DNA of 64,000 bases, from positions 4,024,206 to 4,088,205 of the forward strand of contig JAAONU010000018.1 in the NCBI GenBank assembly GCA_012932295.1, given 5' to 3'. Under the pieces are notes generated by a model that was not told the origin of the DNA, did no database searches, and saw only the letters and a list, made by a program, of their open reading frames with translations. This DNA is from Cyclina sinensis (Eukaryota; Mollusca; Bivalvia; Venerida; Veneridae). Position numbers and translations under genes: made by a program. Positions 62,044 through 64,000 of the stretch are shown piece by piece; position 1 is the stretch's first letter, and every line of letters starts with the position of its first letter.

Positions 62044-64000
62044 ATGGCAGCAAGTTTCAAGCTCAAGTTGAAGAAGCCAGGCAGAATTCATAAGTTTGAT
62101 GGTACATTTGAATTTTTTTGATTTTGCGAAAGGAAGTCATTAAAATAAGACTTAATCATTCTGTGCAACTTGTTAATTCTTGATGACTGATCTTTTGTTG
62201 AAACAAATCCACTTACCTTTCTGCTGCTGTAAGGTCATTCATAAAAGTTGAATGTTTGAAAGTGTAAATTGAAATTTTAGCATTATAGCATGAAAGCATA
62301 AGTTGCACAAGAAGGGGCTATGCAAATGTCAGTTGTTTAAATGGAGGGGGATAATTATTTCCTGGATAGCACTAACAACAGGCCAACCAAAATCACACCT
62401 GGGATCACAAGCAGTCAAAAGTTCCCAGTATGAAAACATTGATATATGTACAAAAAGAAACTGTAGTTAAAGCATATATTATCAAGACTGCTAGGTACCT
62501 CATAGCATATTTTGTCAAGACTGCTAGGTTGTTAAAGTGAGTTGAATGAGTGCTCTAGCTCACATTGAATTCCTGTATTACTTAATTTATATAACTTCTA
62601 TTTCCAGATTCTGACTTGTCAGAATGTCAGAGTGCAACAGATATATCAAGCCAGGCTCCAGCTGTACCAGCTGTGAACTCAAAGGTGATCCTGCCAAGAT
62701 CTGTGCCTAACCACTTACTTCTTGTCTCCATATTGGAGCAGTTGTGCCACTTGTATAGCAGAGACACCCGGCAGGGAGATGACATTTTCAGATGTAAGCA
62801 GTTTCAAATTAACTGTTAATATCGAATGTTTATTGAAAAGTGTCTAAAGGTAATATCAATACAGGGTAGGCCAGATTGCTTAATTTTGTTTATTTCAGTC
62901 TGAAATTCAAGTTTTTGTTTGGTGTAAAACAGAAATGTAGAGGGAAATTCCTTCAGATAATTACAAGTTACATCTACATACAGATTATTTAAAATGAAAC
63001 AGTTATTGTTGATAACTCAATTGCTAGATAAAGACCAAATTGTATAACATCCAGAAAATGTCTGTTGTAAGAAACATAATCTTTTACTTTTTATGTCTGC
63101 AGCTATATGTGAGCAACTAACCAAACTCAGTGTTGTGTCACCTTTGTTGATGCTGGATGAAATGAGCAGCCTTAGAGAACAGTACAGGCAAAGTGTGCAC
63201 AGGATGTTGATAGCTGCTGTCCACAAGTCAAACAAGGTTAATAAAACATTTTAATTTCATGATGTGTTTTTTCTCACCTAAGAAATAAATTAGTTCATTG
63301 AATACAAACTAAGTAGGTGCCATTAATGTATAAGTAAGATGTTAAATAAATCACAGTCACTTGTAATGCAATGTTATGCAAGAAAAGATAAAATACGATG
63401 TTATTTCTCTTCTGTCTCTTTAGATCAGGTGATTAATGTAGTAGAGGTATGTATATATAATTATTATTTTCATGTTTAATTTTTGTCAGAAATAGTAGCA
63501 ATGCCAACCCTGTTTCAATACTGTCATCACAATTAACTATTTCTAAAATTGAATCATTTTCCTTACAGGGTCTTTTGGGTAAGCTGTCTCTGCCTGCACC
63601 AAATGGCTTCCATGATGCAAAACTTCCTGCTATACTAAATAAGTAAGTAAATAGTTTGTTAATATTTATGTAAAAGTACATGTAATGGGATTAAAAAATA
63701 TGTTTTATAGATACCAAATATTGTATGTCATATATGACAGAGTTGTGATAAGGGACTGCTCAACCAGCCTACAATCTTCTGTTATATATCAATCCAGACA
63801 GACATTTAAATATATCCTGCAGATTATTTTATGAGACACCGTTGTTGAGTGCCCCCTTTTTTTTTGGGGGGGGGTGGAGGGGTGCAATTAATATGTTGAT
63901 ATTATATATAAATCATACAAAAAATATTGATAAAATTCTATATGCTGCATATGATATATAAAATGCTATTGCAGGCTACTTTTGTTGATATATTTGAAGC
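62044..64000 (+). CDS. EIF2AK1: EIF2AK1 (HRI, heme-regulated eIF2-alpha kinase), 3'-partial
   Basis: Stress kinase that phosphorylates eIF2-alpha to lower translation under heme loss or mitochondrial stress (family knowledge). Exons: 62044-62101, 62608-62793, 63103-63236, 63429-63446, 63569-63642, 63975 to the window edge; phases agree throughout. Start at ATG 62044 has an in-frame TGA two codons upstream. The N-terminal region matches HRI at NHLLLVSILEQLCHLYS (human NQLLLVSLLEHLSHVH) and at SPLLMLDEMSSLREQYRQSV. The kinase domain lies beyond the right edge. The 18-nt exon 4 (VINVVE) and the last exon are less certain. It is on the same strand as TMEM42, 8.5 kb downstream. Confidence 0.85.

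Overview
The window looks like a nuclear gene region from a bivalve mollusc. The basis is animal genes split into many short GT-AG exons, AT-rich introns, and dense repeat families of bivalve type: roughly 145-160 bp tandem cores inside hairpin-ended elements, MITEs and SINEs. The bivalve assignment is an inference from repeat style. The animal assignment rests on the four genes, which I recognise by protein similarity from memory; no search was run.

Layout. (1) 177-30011, + strand: most of KIF15, a kinesin-12 motor, in 31 visible exons. The N-terminal part with the P-loop lies left of the window. Its introns hold many repeats, including an antisense, 5'-truncated LINE. (2) 30012-37062: KIF15 3'UTR, then intergenic DNA with a hAT-like non-autonomous element, a 48-bp satellite and a tRNA-derived SINE. 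(3) 44052-37063, - strand: a complete five-exon EMC8/EMC9 gene, convergent with KIF15. (4) 44053-50366: the space between the divergent EMC8/9 and TMEM42 genes, filled by nested mobile elements: a hairpin-ended repeat split by a 1.57-kb element with ~105-bp terminal inverted repeats, and a 2.2-kb hairpin-ended element with ~160-bp tandem repeats. (5) 50367-53477, + strand: a complete four-exon TMEM42 gene with a ~1-kb inverted repeat in intron 1. (6) 53478-61967: intergenic repeats and a decayed Ty3/gypsy gag relic. (7) 62044 to the right edge, + strand: the 5' exons of EIF2AK1 (HRI, eIF2-alpha kinase).

The four genes do not form one pathway: mitotic spindle motor, ER membrane-protein insertase subunit, small multi-pass membrane protein, translational stress kinase. 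KIF15 and TMEM42 are also neighbours on human chromosome 3p21.31, so this may be old conserved linkage.

The most striking signal is in KIF15. At the end of exon 13 the exon-intron boundary itself has been amplified into a 26-copy, 24-bp minisatellite. Every copy carries a potential 5' splice donor, and the frame stays open, so any of 26 donors would give an in-frame protein differing by multiples of 8 residues. A second exon of the same gene (exon 25) also has its boundary duplicated about six times, but there downstream donors would add a stop codon.
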